NCBI GenBank assembly: GCA_017999195.1
Contig: JAGOBP010000160.1
Span: 1-8,122 of the forward strand
DNA from: Thermoflexales bacterium
GTDB lineage: Bacteria > Chloroflexota > Anaerolineae > Fen-1058
Length of the DNA stretch: 8,122 nucleotides
Direction of reading: 5' to 3'
Shown: positions 1-5,943 of the stretch, in pieces
Position numbering within the stretch: position 1 is the first letter of the stretch
Layout of the letters: each line of letters starts with the position of its first letter
Translations under genes and position numbers: made by a program
Notes under the pieces: generated by a model
Database searches by the model: none
What the model saw: only the letters and a program-made list of their open reading frames with translations
Told to the model about the DNA's origin: nothing

Positions 1-156
1 GATATTGGGCCGATAACCCAACTGCTCGATGGCGGCCTGAACCCGTTCACGCGTCGCCGCGCTGAGCTCGCCCTGATTGTTCACCACGCGCGACACGGTC
101 TTGGGTGAAACGCCGGCTAATTTAGCTACATCTTGAAGAGTGACGTGCATTTCCAT
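1..156 (-). CDS. LacI-family transcriptional regulator, N-terminal part (cut by left edge)
   Basis: Only the first 52 residues are in the window; the gene continues past base 1. They form a typical LacI-family DNA-binding head: a helix-turn-helix beginning VTLQDVAKLAGVSPKTVSRV (residues 5 to 24), followed by the N-x-x-x-x-L-S-x-x-T-R-x-R-V segment and the conserved LGYRPN stretch that leads to the hinge helix. Such proteins bind palindromic operators as dimers, usually as sugar-responsive repressors; the effector domain is not visible. Two in-frame ATG codons are possible, at 154-156 and 148-150; neither has a strong Shine-Dalgarno sequence, so the start is uncertain by two residues. The gene follows the lactate oxidation genes on the same strand, beyond their terminator, so it probably has its own promoter. 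Its position suggests control of the rhamnose/lactate cluster, which is inference. Confidence 0.93.
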   Translation of the reverse strand, partial: MEMHVTLQDVAKLAGVSPKTVSRVVNNQGELSAATRERVQAAIEQLGYRPNI

Positions 157-161
157 CGCCA

Positions 162-223
162 GCCTAAAATGTCCTGCTTGCCTAAAATGCGACGTGCTAG
201 TCTGTGGTGCAAACTGCCTAAAA
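162..223. repeat. Three direct copies of GCCTAAAA upstream of the LacI-type gene
   Basis: GCCTAAAAT occurs at 162-170 and 180-188, and GCCTAAAA at 216-223. The starts are 18 and 36 bases apart, so the third copy sits where a fourth register of an 18-base array would fall. The copy at 162-170 ends only a few bases before the regulator's start codon. On the minus strand a weak promoter-like pair, TTGCAC (207-212) and CATTTT (184-189) with 17 bases between, overlaps the middle copy; the -10 match is poor. The repeats look like protein-binding sites or part of the promoter of the regulator gene. Their function is not shown. Confidence 0.5.
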
Positions 224-270
224 GATAATGGAGAAGATTCTAAAGGAGTTAATAAACTTTACTGACAACC

Positions 271-292
271 CTGTCGTTATCGATGACGACAG
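271..292. promoter_or_regulatory. 22-bp near-perfect palindrome, possible operator
   Basis: CTGTCGT at 271-277 and ACGACAG at 286-292 are exact inverted copies, and the middle contains ATCGAT. Ten of eleven base pairs match around a central CG step. LacI-family operators are usually palindromes with a central CG, and a LacI-type gene begins about 115 bases away. It may equally be a structural element of the RNA. Confidence 0.35.
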
Positions 293-299
293 CGCTGTC
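288..299. promoter_or_regulatory. Perfect 12-bp palindrome GACAGCGCTGTC, possible LacI-type operator
   Basis: GACAGCGCTGTC is a perfect palindrome with the core AGCGCT around a central CG, the core seen in many LacI/GalR-family operators. It overlaps the right half of the neighbouring 22-bp palindrome by five bases, so the two could not be fully occupied together. It lies between the lactate-gene terminator and the regulator start, which would fit autoregulation. Binding is inferred only from shape and position. Confidence 0.4.
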
Positions 300-310
300 A
301 GGGATTTTAT

Positions 311-344
311 AAAAAAACTGCCTCGCTGTCAAGAGGCAGTTTTT
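311..344 (-). terminator. Rho-independent terminator of the lut genes (possibly bidirectional)
   Basis: Two perfect 12-base arms, at 313-324 and 333-344, pair around an 8-base loop. The GC-rich core is ACTGCCTC/GAGGCAGT. Read on the minus strand, the stem is followed by a run of seven T (317-311). It begins 25 bases after the lutC stop codon and so is well placed to end the transcript. On the plus strand the stem ends in five T, so it could also stop transcription entering from the left. Confidence 0.88.
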
Positions 345-369
345 AGACATATTGCCCAAATTTTGTGTT

Positions 370-1023
370 TTACGGCACAGACCAAACGTACAGCGTTTTT
401 GGTCCATGCACACCCACCGTCACCGTCAATTCGATGTCGGCTGTGCGACTGGGGCCGGTGACAAAGACCAAGTAGTCGTCGTATTTCGCTTCCTCGAATA
501 TGGGTTGAAGATCCACGCGCAGGCACGATTTCTGAATGAGCGACAGATGCACGCGTGGCAACAACGACACGGTTCGCGGCTGCTCGATGGTTGATCTCAG
601 CCCCAACGTCCCGGTCTCTGGCAAGGCAAAATCCGCGCCCGTGATGCCCAATTCGCATTCAGCCACTTCGCGATTGGGCGCGTACGGCGAAACAATCTCA
701 ACCCCGAATGATCTCAGCGCATCTTCAACGCCCCACGCCTTCAACTCCGCCGTCTGCCACACCGTCGCCTTCTTAACTTCCTCAGCCTTCACCAACTCTT
801 TCAGCGCTTCATGTAAATCCGCTAGTTCCGTAATCCGCCTTGTCTTACCGCCCAACTTCTCAACTTCGCCAAAGAACGCGCTTAACTCCGCCTCGCTGTC
901 CCCTGCCCTGCGGGGCTCGACTCGCGCCGTCGTCGGAATCGCCGCCACGTCAGAATCCACCGTGCGTTTCAACGCCGATCGGACCTTGCCCAACATTTCT
1001 TCACGCGCCGTATTCATCGTCAT
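370..1023 (-). CDS. lutC: L-lactate oxidation protein LutC (LUD domain)
   Basis: This 217-residue protein belongs to the LutC/YkgG (LldG) family, the small LUD-domain subunit of the LutABC system, which oxidises L-lactate to pyruvate in the cytoplasm. Its own chemistry is not well defined. Family motifs are clear: GITGADFALPETGT (126-139), LPRVHLSLI (155-163), GPSRTADIE (190-198) and GVHGP (204-208). Length is slightly below the usual 230 to 240. The start codon overlaps the lutB stop as ATGA (1020-1023), and GAGG (1031-1034) sits seven bases upstream, so the two genes are probably translationally coupled. A second ATG two codons in is a less likely start. A strong terminator follows. Assignment rests on the motifs plus the adjacent lutA and lutB. 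Confidence 0.93.
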   Translation of the reverse strand: MTMNTAREEMLGKVRSALKRTVDSDVAAIPTTARVEPRRAGDSEAELSAFFGEVEKLGGKTRRITELADLHEALKELVKAEEVKKATVWQTAELKAWGVEDALRSFGVEIVSPYAPNREVAECELGITGADFALPETGTLGLRSTIEQPRTVSLLPRVHLSLIQKSCLRVDLQPIFEEAKYDDYLVFVTGPSRTADIELTVTVGVHGPKTLYVWSVP

Positions 1024-2552
1024 TTCTTCGCCTCATGTTTGCGCGTCAACAGCCAGGCCAATGCCAATACCACCTCGATCGTAATCGCGATGAGGGCCGC
1101 CTGCTTCATCCACTTCGGCGTCAATGGCTTGCCCGTTCGTTTATTCCACCACGCGCGGAAATCCGCCCCAAACGCCGGGAACGGTCGCACCTTCGTCCAG
1201 CGATCGATCGGCGGCGGCAACTTGGGCAGCCACTCGCCGCGCTGAAATGGCTTCTGCACCAGTGGCAGCAATAGCGTCCCCAGTTGATATAGCCACGGCG
1301 TCCCATAAGCCATGGCGCCTGCCGTCATGCCGGCTTGAACCTCCGCCGGAACCGTCGCCGCTTCAACCTGATCACCTTCAACCACGCGATGGCGCAAATG
1401 CAACAAAATCTTCGGAATGGGAATCTTCACCGGACACACATCGCCGCACGCGCCACACAAAGAGGAGGCAAACGGCAAATCCGCCGCAACGGACGTGCCC
1501 AGTAACTGCGGGGACAAGATCGAACCGATCGGGCCGGAGTACACCCAGCCATAGGCGTGCCCGCCCACGTGATTGTAAACGGGACACACATTCAAGCACG
1601 CGCCGCACCGAATGCACAACATCGTCTCACGGGTGACTTCGTCCTGCAAGATGCGCGTGCGGCCGTTGTCCAGCAAAATCAAGTGGAATTCTTGCGGGCC
1701 GTTCTCGCCATCGGCCTGGCGCGGGCCGCGAATAAACGAGGTGTACGTCGAAATCTTCTGACCGGTCGCGCTGCGCGCCAACAACTTCAGCACCACACTC
1801 AGGCTTTGCATATCGGGCACGACTTTATCAATGCCCGCAATCGCGACATGCAAAGGCGGCAGCGTCGTGCACATGCGACCATTGCCCTCGTTTGTCACCA
1901 GCACGATGGTGCCGGTTTCCGCCACCATGAAGTTCGCGCCGGAGATGCCCATATCCGCCGCGAGGAATGCCTCGCGCAGCTTGGTTCGCGCAATCGCCGC
2001 CAGCGCGGTCGGGTCAGCGGGCGCATCGATGCCCAGTTTCTCGCGGAATAGATCAGCGATGCCTTCTTTGGTCAGATGCACGGCGGGCACGATGATGTGC
2101 GATGGCATCTCGCCTGCTAATTGCACGATGTATTCGCCGAGGTCGGTTTCCAGCGCGTGAATGCCCGCTTCTTCAAACGCGTGGTTGAGATCGATCTCCT
2201 CGGTCGCCATGCTCTTGGCTTTGACCACGCGCTGGACATTGTGCTCGCGCGCAATCGACAGCATGATCGATCGGGCTTCGGCGGCATCGCGCGCCCAATG
2301 GACGTGTCCCCCTGCTCGTGTCACCTGCTCTTCGAGTTGAACGAGGTAATGATCGAGATGATTGATCGCCTGCAAGCGAATGTCGTGCCCCGCCTGCCGC
2401 AGCACCTGCCAATTATCCTGGCCGTACAAATCAACCAGCCCGGCGCGATTGCCCAGAAACTTCGTCGTGGCCTTCTGCACGGAGGGCGGCATCTGCGGCG
2501 GGACGTGCTGTACGTTGGCGCGAAAGTCGATGTGGGTGGGAGTATGGGACAT
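1020..2552 (-). CDS. lutB: Iron-sulfur L-lactate oxidation protein LutB, with C-terminal membrane segment
   Basis: LutB/YkgF (LldF) family, 510 residues from the chosen start. The N-terminal two thirds are a LUD domain with GISGANF (202-208), AETGT (211-215), NEGNGR (221-226) and LPPLHVAIAGIDKVVP (231-246). A ferredoxin-like region follows, with Cys313, 316, 319 and 323 and then Cys366, 369 and 373, which bind [4Fe-4S] clusters in this family. With LutA and LutC it passes electrons from L-lactate to an unknown acceptor. The last 30 or so residues are unusual: a hydrophobic stretch at about 485-502 flanked by Lys/Arg, suggesting a single membrane anchor. The frame stays open to a GTG at 2616-2618, but that extension is read from heptamer repeat DNA, so the ATG at 2550-2552 is preferred. 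Confidence 0.93.
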   Translation of the reverse strand: MSHTPTHIDFRANVQHVPPQMPPSVQKATTKFLGNRAGLVDLYGQDNWQVLRQAGHDIRLQAINHLDHYLVQLEEQVTRAGGHVHWARDAAEARSIMLSIAREHNVQRVVKAKSMATEEIDLNHAFEEAGIHALETDLGEYIVQLAGEMPSHIIVPAVHLTKEGIADLFREKLGIDAPADPTALAAIARTKLREAFLAADMGISGANFMVAETGTIVLVTNEGNGRMCTTLPPLHVAIAGIDKVVPDMQSLSVVLKLLARSATGQKISTYTSFIRGPRQADGENGPQEFHLILLDNGRTRILQDEVTRETMLCIRCGACLNVCPVYNHVGGHAYGWVYSGPIGSILSPQLLGTSVAADLPFASSLCGACGDVCPVKIPIPKILLHLRHRVVEGDQVEAATVPAEVQAGMTAGAMAYGTPWLYQLGTLLLPLVQKPFQRGEWLPKLPPPIDRWTKVRPFPAFGADFRAWWNKRTGKPLTPKWMKQAALIAITIEVVLALAWLLTRKHEAKK

Positions 2553-2560
2553 GAGTCCAA

Positions 2561-2564
2561 CCTT
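2561..2564 (-). promoter_or_regulatory. Ribosome binding site supporting the internal lutB start
   Basis: AAGG lies eight bases upstream of the ATG at 2550-2552. The alternative ATG at 2571-2573 is preceded only by heptamer repeat sequence with no Shine-Dalgarno match, so this site favours the shorter protein that begins MSHTP. The site is modest in strength. Confidence 0.5.
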
Positions 2565-2573
2565 GAATGTCAT

Positions 2574-2640
2574 GACGAGTGATGAGTGATGAGTGACGAG
2601 TGAACAACGGCTTTTCACTCGTCACTCGTTACTCGTCACT
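2574..2640. repeat. Heptamer tandem repeat in inverted arrangement between lutA and lutB
   Basis: Four tandem copies of GAYGAGT run from 2574 to 2601. After a 15-base spacer, three copies of the complementary ACTCGTY follow (2617-2637). The arms can pair into a long hairpin. It fills almost the whole gap between lutA and lutB, and the lutA stop codon (2636-2638) lies inside the right arm. There is no T-run, so it is not a standard terminator. Similar heptamer arrays are known from intergenic DNA of cyanobacteria and other bacteria with large genomes. Confidence 0.85.
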
Positions 2641-3367
2641 GTTGTCTTGCAAGTATCTCAATCAAGTGCATCGCCTTCACCGGCGAATTCACCTTTTTCA
2701 AGCCGCCCGCGATGTTCATTAGGCAGCCCGCATCGCACGCGACGATGGTGTCTGCGCCGCTCGCTTCGATGTGGCGCACTTTGGCTTCCATCATCGATTG
2801 CGAGACTTCGGGATAAATCACGCTGAAGACGCCGCCGAAACCACAGCACGTTTCTTCTTCGGTCAGCGGCACAAGTTCCAGCCCCTTCACGCCTTGCAAC
2901 AAGTCCTTCGGCTGAGTGCGACCGCGCAAGCCGCGCAGCAAGTGACACGACGCGTGATACGTGACCTTGTGCGAAAAGGCCGCGCCCACGTCGGTGATCT
3001 TCAACTCATCGACCAGAAACTGAGTGAATTCAAACGTGCGCGAGGCAACCGATTTGGCTCGTTCGTGATCGGCTGTACCTGCGGGAAACAGTTCGAGATA
3101 ATGATGATGCACCATATCCACGCACGACCCCGACGGCGAAATGATGTAGCCATCGGTGCGGTCGAAGACATCGATCCACTTGCGCGCCAGATCGCGTGCC
3201 TGCGACTGAAAGCCGCTGTTGAACATCGGCTGGCCGCAGCACGTCTGCGCCTCGGGAAACTCGCACTGCACACCCAGCCGTTCCAGCACCGTCACCATGT
3301 CTTTCAACATCGGCGAGAAGAACTGTTCGGCCAGGCAGGTGATAAAGAGCTGCGCCTTGATTGTCAT
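2636..3367 (-). CDS. lutA: L-lactate oxidation protein LutA (CCG-domain iron-sulfur subunit)
   Basis: LutA/YkgE (LldE) family, 243 residues, a normal length. It carries the two cysteine-rich CCG domains that the family shares with heterodisulfide reductase and glycolate oxidase subunits: Cys11, QTCCGQP (41-47) and Cys82 in the first, and HASCH (138-142), ETCCGFGG (172-179) and CDAGC (211-215) in the second. These cysteines are thought to hold iron-sulfur centres. It works with LutB and LutC to oxidise L-lactate to pyruvate. The ATG at 3365-3367 has a good Shine-Dalgarno AGAGGT (3373-3378) five bases upstream. It follows the FucA-like aldolase after 72 bases and precedes lutB by 83, both gaps filled by heptamer repeats, and its TGA stop comes from one of these. 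Glycolate oxidase-type iron-sulfur proteins look similar, but the lutABC set makes the call firm. Confidence 0.93.
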   Translation of the reverse strand: MTIKAQLFITCLAEQFFSPMLKDMVTVLERLGVQCEFPEAQTCCGQPMFNSGFQSQARDLARKWIDVFDRTDGYIISPSGSCVDMVHHHYLELFPAGTADHERAKSVASRTFEFTQFLVDELKITDVGAAFSHKVTYHASCHLLRGLRGRTQPKDLLQGVKGLELVPLTEEETCCGFGGVFSVIYPEVSQSMMEAKVRHIEASGADTIVACDAGCLMNIAGGLKKVNSPVKAMHLIEILARQQ

Positions 3368-3378
3368 GACCCACCTCT

Positions 3379-3440
3379 AACGAGTAACAAGTAACGAGTA
3401 ACTGCATTCTTTACTCATTACTCGTTACTCATTATTCACT
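3379..3440. repeat. Heptamer tandem repeat in inverted arrangement upstream of lutA
   Basis: Three copies of AACRAGT (3379-3399) are followed, after 13 bases, by three copies of the complementary ACTCRTT (3413-3433) and a degenerate fourth. It has the same architecture as the array on the other side of lutA but a different heptamer, GAGTAAC against GAGTGAY. It ends at the stop codon of the FucA-like aldolase. The arms could form a hairpin with several mismatches. No T-run follows in the direction of transcription. Confidence 0.82.
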
Positions 3441-4051
3441 TACCACTTCGTATACCCTTCGCTCATCCCGCGATATTCGATGAACGGCTCGTTGATGGTC
3501 TTCGCGCGGAGGATAATATCACACGCTTCTTCCAGCGTCGACGACCAGAAGAACGCCTCGTCCAGCGTCTGCCCGATCGCAAAACTGCCGTGGCCGCGCA
3601 GCATCACGACCTTGTACTGCTGCAAGGCCGCCGCGAGGCTGTTCGCCATTTCTAGCGTGCCCGATGCGAACTCTTCCCAAACAACGGGAATCTTCTTCAA
3701 CAGATACGACGCCTCGTTGTCGATGGGCACGATCTCATCGCGCGAGAGCGACAGCGCAATGGCCGTGCGCGGGTGACAGTGACAGATCGCCAGCGCGGGC
3801 GTTTTCATGTAGATCGTGCGATGGGCCAGCAGTTCGGTCGAGGCCAGCGTCACGCCGCTGTCGTTCTTCTCGATCTGCGTCTCAACCAGATCATGCGGCT
3901 TCAAGCGCCCCAACTGCGCGCCGCGCCGCTTGATGATCACGCGGTCGCCCAGTCGCATGCTCAGGTTGCCACCGTGCGAACTGATCATCGTGTGCTCATA
4001 CAGATCGCGGCCGACTTCGGCAAATTGTTGGTAAATTCGTTCGTCAATCAT
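3440..4051 (-). CDS. Class II aldolase/adducin family protein, FucA-like
   Basis: A 203-residue zinc-dependent class II aldolase related to L-fuculose-1-phosphate aldolase. Visible family features are the phosphate-binding SSHGGNLS (24-31), a probable catalytic Glu73 in ASTELLAHR, zinc ligands His91 and His93 in HCHPRTA, and His154 in LRGHGSFAIG as the likely third. Such enzymes split sugar-1-phosphates into dihydroxyacetone phosphate and an aldehyde. The ATG overlaps the AOR stop by four bases (4048-4051), with GGAG eight bases upstream, so the pair is probably coupled in translation and perhaps in function. The substrate is not determined. L-fuculose-1-phosphate and L-rhamnulose-1-phosphate would both give L-lactaldehyde; 5-deoxyribulose-1-phosphate (giving acetaldehyde) or methylthioribulose-type substrates are other options. 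It is distinct from the RhaD homologue at the right edge. Confidence 0.85.
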   Translation of the reverse strand: MIDERIYQQFAEVGRDLYEHTMISSHGGNLSMRLGDRVIIKRRGAQLGRLKPHDLVETQIEKNDSGVTLASTELLAHRTIYMKTPALAICHCHPRTAIALSLSRDEIVPIDNEASYLLKKIPVVWEEFASGTLEMANSLAAALQQYKVVMLRGHGSFAIGQTLDEAFFWSSTLEEACDIILRAKTINEPFIEYRGMSEGYTKW

Positions 4052-5841
4052 CGCGCCATCTCCATCAATTCAGCCAGTCCCAACTCGGCCAGTTTCTTCG
4101 CTTTAGGCACACCCTGATCATCCCAGCCGCGCGCCCGATAATACTCGTTCAACATCGGTTCCAACTTATTCACCCAGCCCTTGCTCGGCCCGTCGGGCAC
4201 GGCCTCATTCAACAAGCGCGGCGGCAGCGTGTCCTCTTTGCGCGTAAAGCCTTCGCGCAGATTATACAGGCGTTCCAGATTCCAGACGCGCTCACCCGTC
4301 TTGATCAGATCGTTGGTCGAATACTTCAGGCCCGTCACCGCCGTCAACACGCGCGCAAAGTATTCCTCCGCCACGCCCATGTTGGTGAACTTGCAGATAA
4401 CCAGCGAATCGATCATGGCGGAAGCATTCTGGTGCAAAATCACGTAACTCGATTTGCCCTGTACCTGGAAGCGATCGATCAACTTGGGCAGACCCAGCAC
4501 TTCAAGGCCAAGCATGTTCCCGCGCATATGGCACGCGCCCCGATTGGACGTGGCATACAACAAGCCCTGCCCCTGCATGCCGCGCGGATCATACGCGGGC
4601 ATTTCCATGCCCTTCGCGCTCATCGACAGTTCGGGCAGGCCGTATTTCGTGGCGAAACGCAGGCTGCCATCGGTCAATTCATTGCCCAGCCCGCGTCGAT
4701 AGCCCATGTCTTCCAACGTCGAGGCCAGCAGGTCGGCGCGACCAAAGCGCAAATCAGAATCGAGTTTGCCTTTCTCGGTCAGTTCCATCGCGCACGCGAT
4801 CGTCGATCCAGCCGAGATCGTATCCATACCCAGATCGTTGCAGATCGCATTCGCCTCGATAATCGCCGGCAAATCGTTGATACCGCACTGCGCGCCGAAG
4901 GCCCACGTCGTCTCGAACTCCGGCCCTTCGCCTTCAACTTTATCGGTCTTGCTGATGCGCGTACACCCGATCGGACACGCCCAGCACGCCGCATTTTTCA
5001 CCAGATATTTTTCGGTCAGTTCTTCGCCGGAGATCATCTCCGCATCTTCGAACTGCGCTTGCTGATGATTGCGCGTCGGCAATGCGCCGATGTTGTTGAC
5101 GACGTTCATCATCACGACCGTGCCAAATTCCGGCAACGCTTGGCTGGTCAACGGGCTGGCGCGCAGCAACTTGCGCGTCTCATACAACATGAACTTGAAT
5201 TGATTGGCATCCACGATGTCGGGCCGCGTCTTGCCTTCCACCACGATGGCCTTCAGGTTCTTGCTGCCCATTACCGCGCCGGGGCCGCCGCGCGCTAGGC
5301 TGCGTTGGCCGTCATTCATAATCGCCGCAATGCGGCTAAGGTTCTCGCCCGCCGGACCGATGCACAAGACGTTGCGCTTGTTGTCGTTCTGGCCCAGCTC
5401 CTTGGTCGTTTCCATGACGCGCTTGCCCCACACCTGCGCCGCATCTTTGATTACGACCTCAGCCGATTTGATCTCGATGTACACTGGCTTCTCGGCGCGG
5501 CCGCGCACGATCAGCGCATCATAACCGGCCTTCTTGAATTGCATGCCCCAGAAGCCGCCGGAGTTCGCATCGAGCACGGTACCGGTCAGCGGGCTTTTCG
5601 TGCTGACCGAGAACCGATTGCTCGTCTGATAACCCGTCGCCGTCAGTGGCCCGTTCGTAAAGATCAATACGTTCTGCGGTGACAGCGCATCGACATCTGG
5701 TCCCACTTCATCCCACAGCAGCCGCGCGCCCAGGCCGCGTCCGCCGATGAACTGCTGCGCGATTTTTTCATCCAGCGGATACGTCTTGATCGCGCCGCTG
5801 GTCAGATCGATATCCAGTATTTTTCCAGCCCAACCATTCAT
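4048..5841 (-). CDS. Tungsten/molybdenum aldehyde:ferredoxin oxidoreductase, AOR family
   Basis: A full-length 597-residue AOR-family enzyme. The family oxidises aldehydes to carboxylic acids using a tungsten (or molybdenum) bis-pterin cofactor and one [4Fe-4S] cluster, normally passing electrons to ferredoxin. The N-terminal domain shows the family signature from GWAGKILDIDLTSG through FIGGRGLGARLL, GPLTATG and SGGFWG (about 3-99). The cluster ligands appear as Cys286, Cys289 and Cys293 in CWACPIGC, with Cys483 as the fourth. GPEFET (306-311) and DPRG (418-421) are further conserved points. The ATG has AGGAGA (5848-5853) six bases upstream. No signal peptide is seen, so it acts in the cytoplasm. 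No ferredoxin, partner subunit or pterin synthesis gene lies nearby. Between rhamnose genes and lutABC, L-lactaldehyde is the likely substrate; this is inference from context. Confidence 0.93.
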   Translation of the reverse strand: MNGWAGKILDIDLTSGAIKTYPLDEKIAQQFIGGRGLGARLLWDEVGPDVDALSPQNVLIFTNGPLTATGYQTSNRFSVSTKSPLTGTVLDANSGGFWGMQFKKAGYDALIVRGRAEKPVYIEIKSAEVVIKDAAQVWGKRVMETTKELGQNDNKRNVLCIGPAGENLSRIAAIMNDGQRSLARGGPGAVMGSKNLKAIVVEGKTRPDIVDANQFKFMLYETRKLLRASPLTSQALPEFGTVVMMNVVNNIGALPTRNHQQAQFEDAEMISGEELTEKYLVKNAACWACPIGCTRISKTDKVEGEGPEFETTWAFGAQCGINDLPAIIEANAICNDLGMDTISAGSTIACAMELTEKGKLDSDLRFGRADLLASTLEDMGYRRGLGNELTDGSLRFATKYGLPELSMSAKGMEMPAYDPRGMQGQGLLYATSNRGACHMRGNMLGLEVLGLPKLIDRFQVQGKSSYVILHQNASAMIDSLVICKFTNMGVAEEYFARVLTAVTGLKYSTNDLIKTGERVWNLERLYNLREGFTRKEDTLPPRLLNEAVPDGPSKGWVNKLEPMLNEYYRARGWDDQGVPKAKKLAELGLAELMEMAR

Positions 5842-5874
5842 GCTCTTTCTCCTAGTTGAATACTCGTGTTTTAA

Positions 5875-5936
5875 GGGCGAAGCATTCGCAGTCCACCAGC
5901 CTGATCAAAAACGCACGCCTAGCGAATGCTTCGCCC
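5875..5936. repeat. Inverted repeat with perfect 15-bp arms between rhaA and the AOR gene
   Basis: The arms GGGCGAAGCATTCGC (5875-5889) and its exact complement (5922-5936) flank a 32-base spacer. The element fills most of the 102-base gap and ends seven bases before the rhaA stop codon. GTAGGGGCGAAG-type palindromes like this are scattered through many bacterial genomes, as far as I recall. The stem is not followed by a T-run on either strand, so it is not a classical terminator; it could affect RNA decay or be a small non-autonomous mobile repeat. Confidence 0.8.
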
Positions 5937-5943
5937 CTACCAT

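Noticed and set aside
157..369. Riboswitch or structural RNA upstream of the LacI-type gene
   Set aside because: Palindromes are present, but I could not match any known riboswitch core; a terminator and operator-like sites account for the visible structure.
228..461. Plus-strand open frame beginning MEKILKELINF in the gap between the regulator and lutC
   Set aside because: Its first 40 or so codons look plausible, but it has no clear ribosome binding site, runs through the terminator hairpin at 313-344 and then into lutC antisense. I recognise no family. An AT-rich regulatory region explains it better.
2553..2618. N-terminal extension of LutB from a GTG at 2616-2618
   Set aside because: The added residues are the translation of heptamer repeat DNA, and a better-placed ATG with a ribosome binding site lies at 2550-2552.
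2574..3440. CRISPR array, suggested by the repeated units around lutA
   Set aside because: The repeats are 7-base tandem units without spacers and in inverted orientation, unlike CRISPR repeats of 24 to 40 bases separated by unique spacers.
4432..5298. Long plus-strand open frame of 288 codons opposite the AOR gene
   Set aside because: It is antisense to a well-conserved gene, is rich in His, Arg and Gln, matches no family I know and is a typical shadow frame in GC-rich DNA.
5875..5936. Terminator between rhaA and the AOR gene
   Set aside because: The inverted repeat has a long spacer and no T-run after it on either strand.
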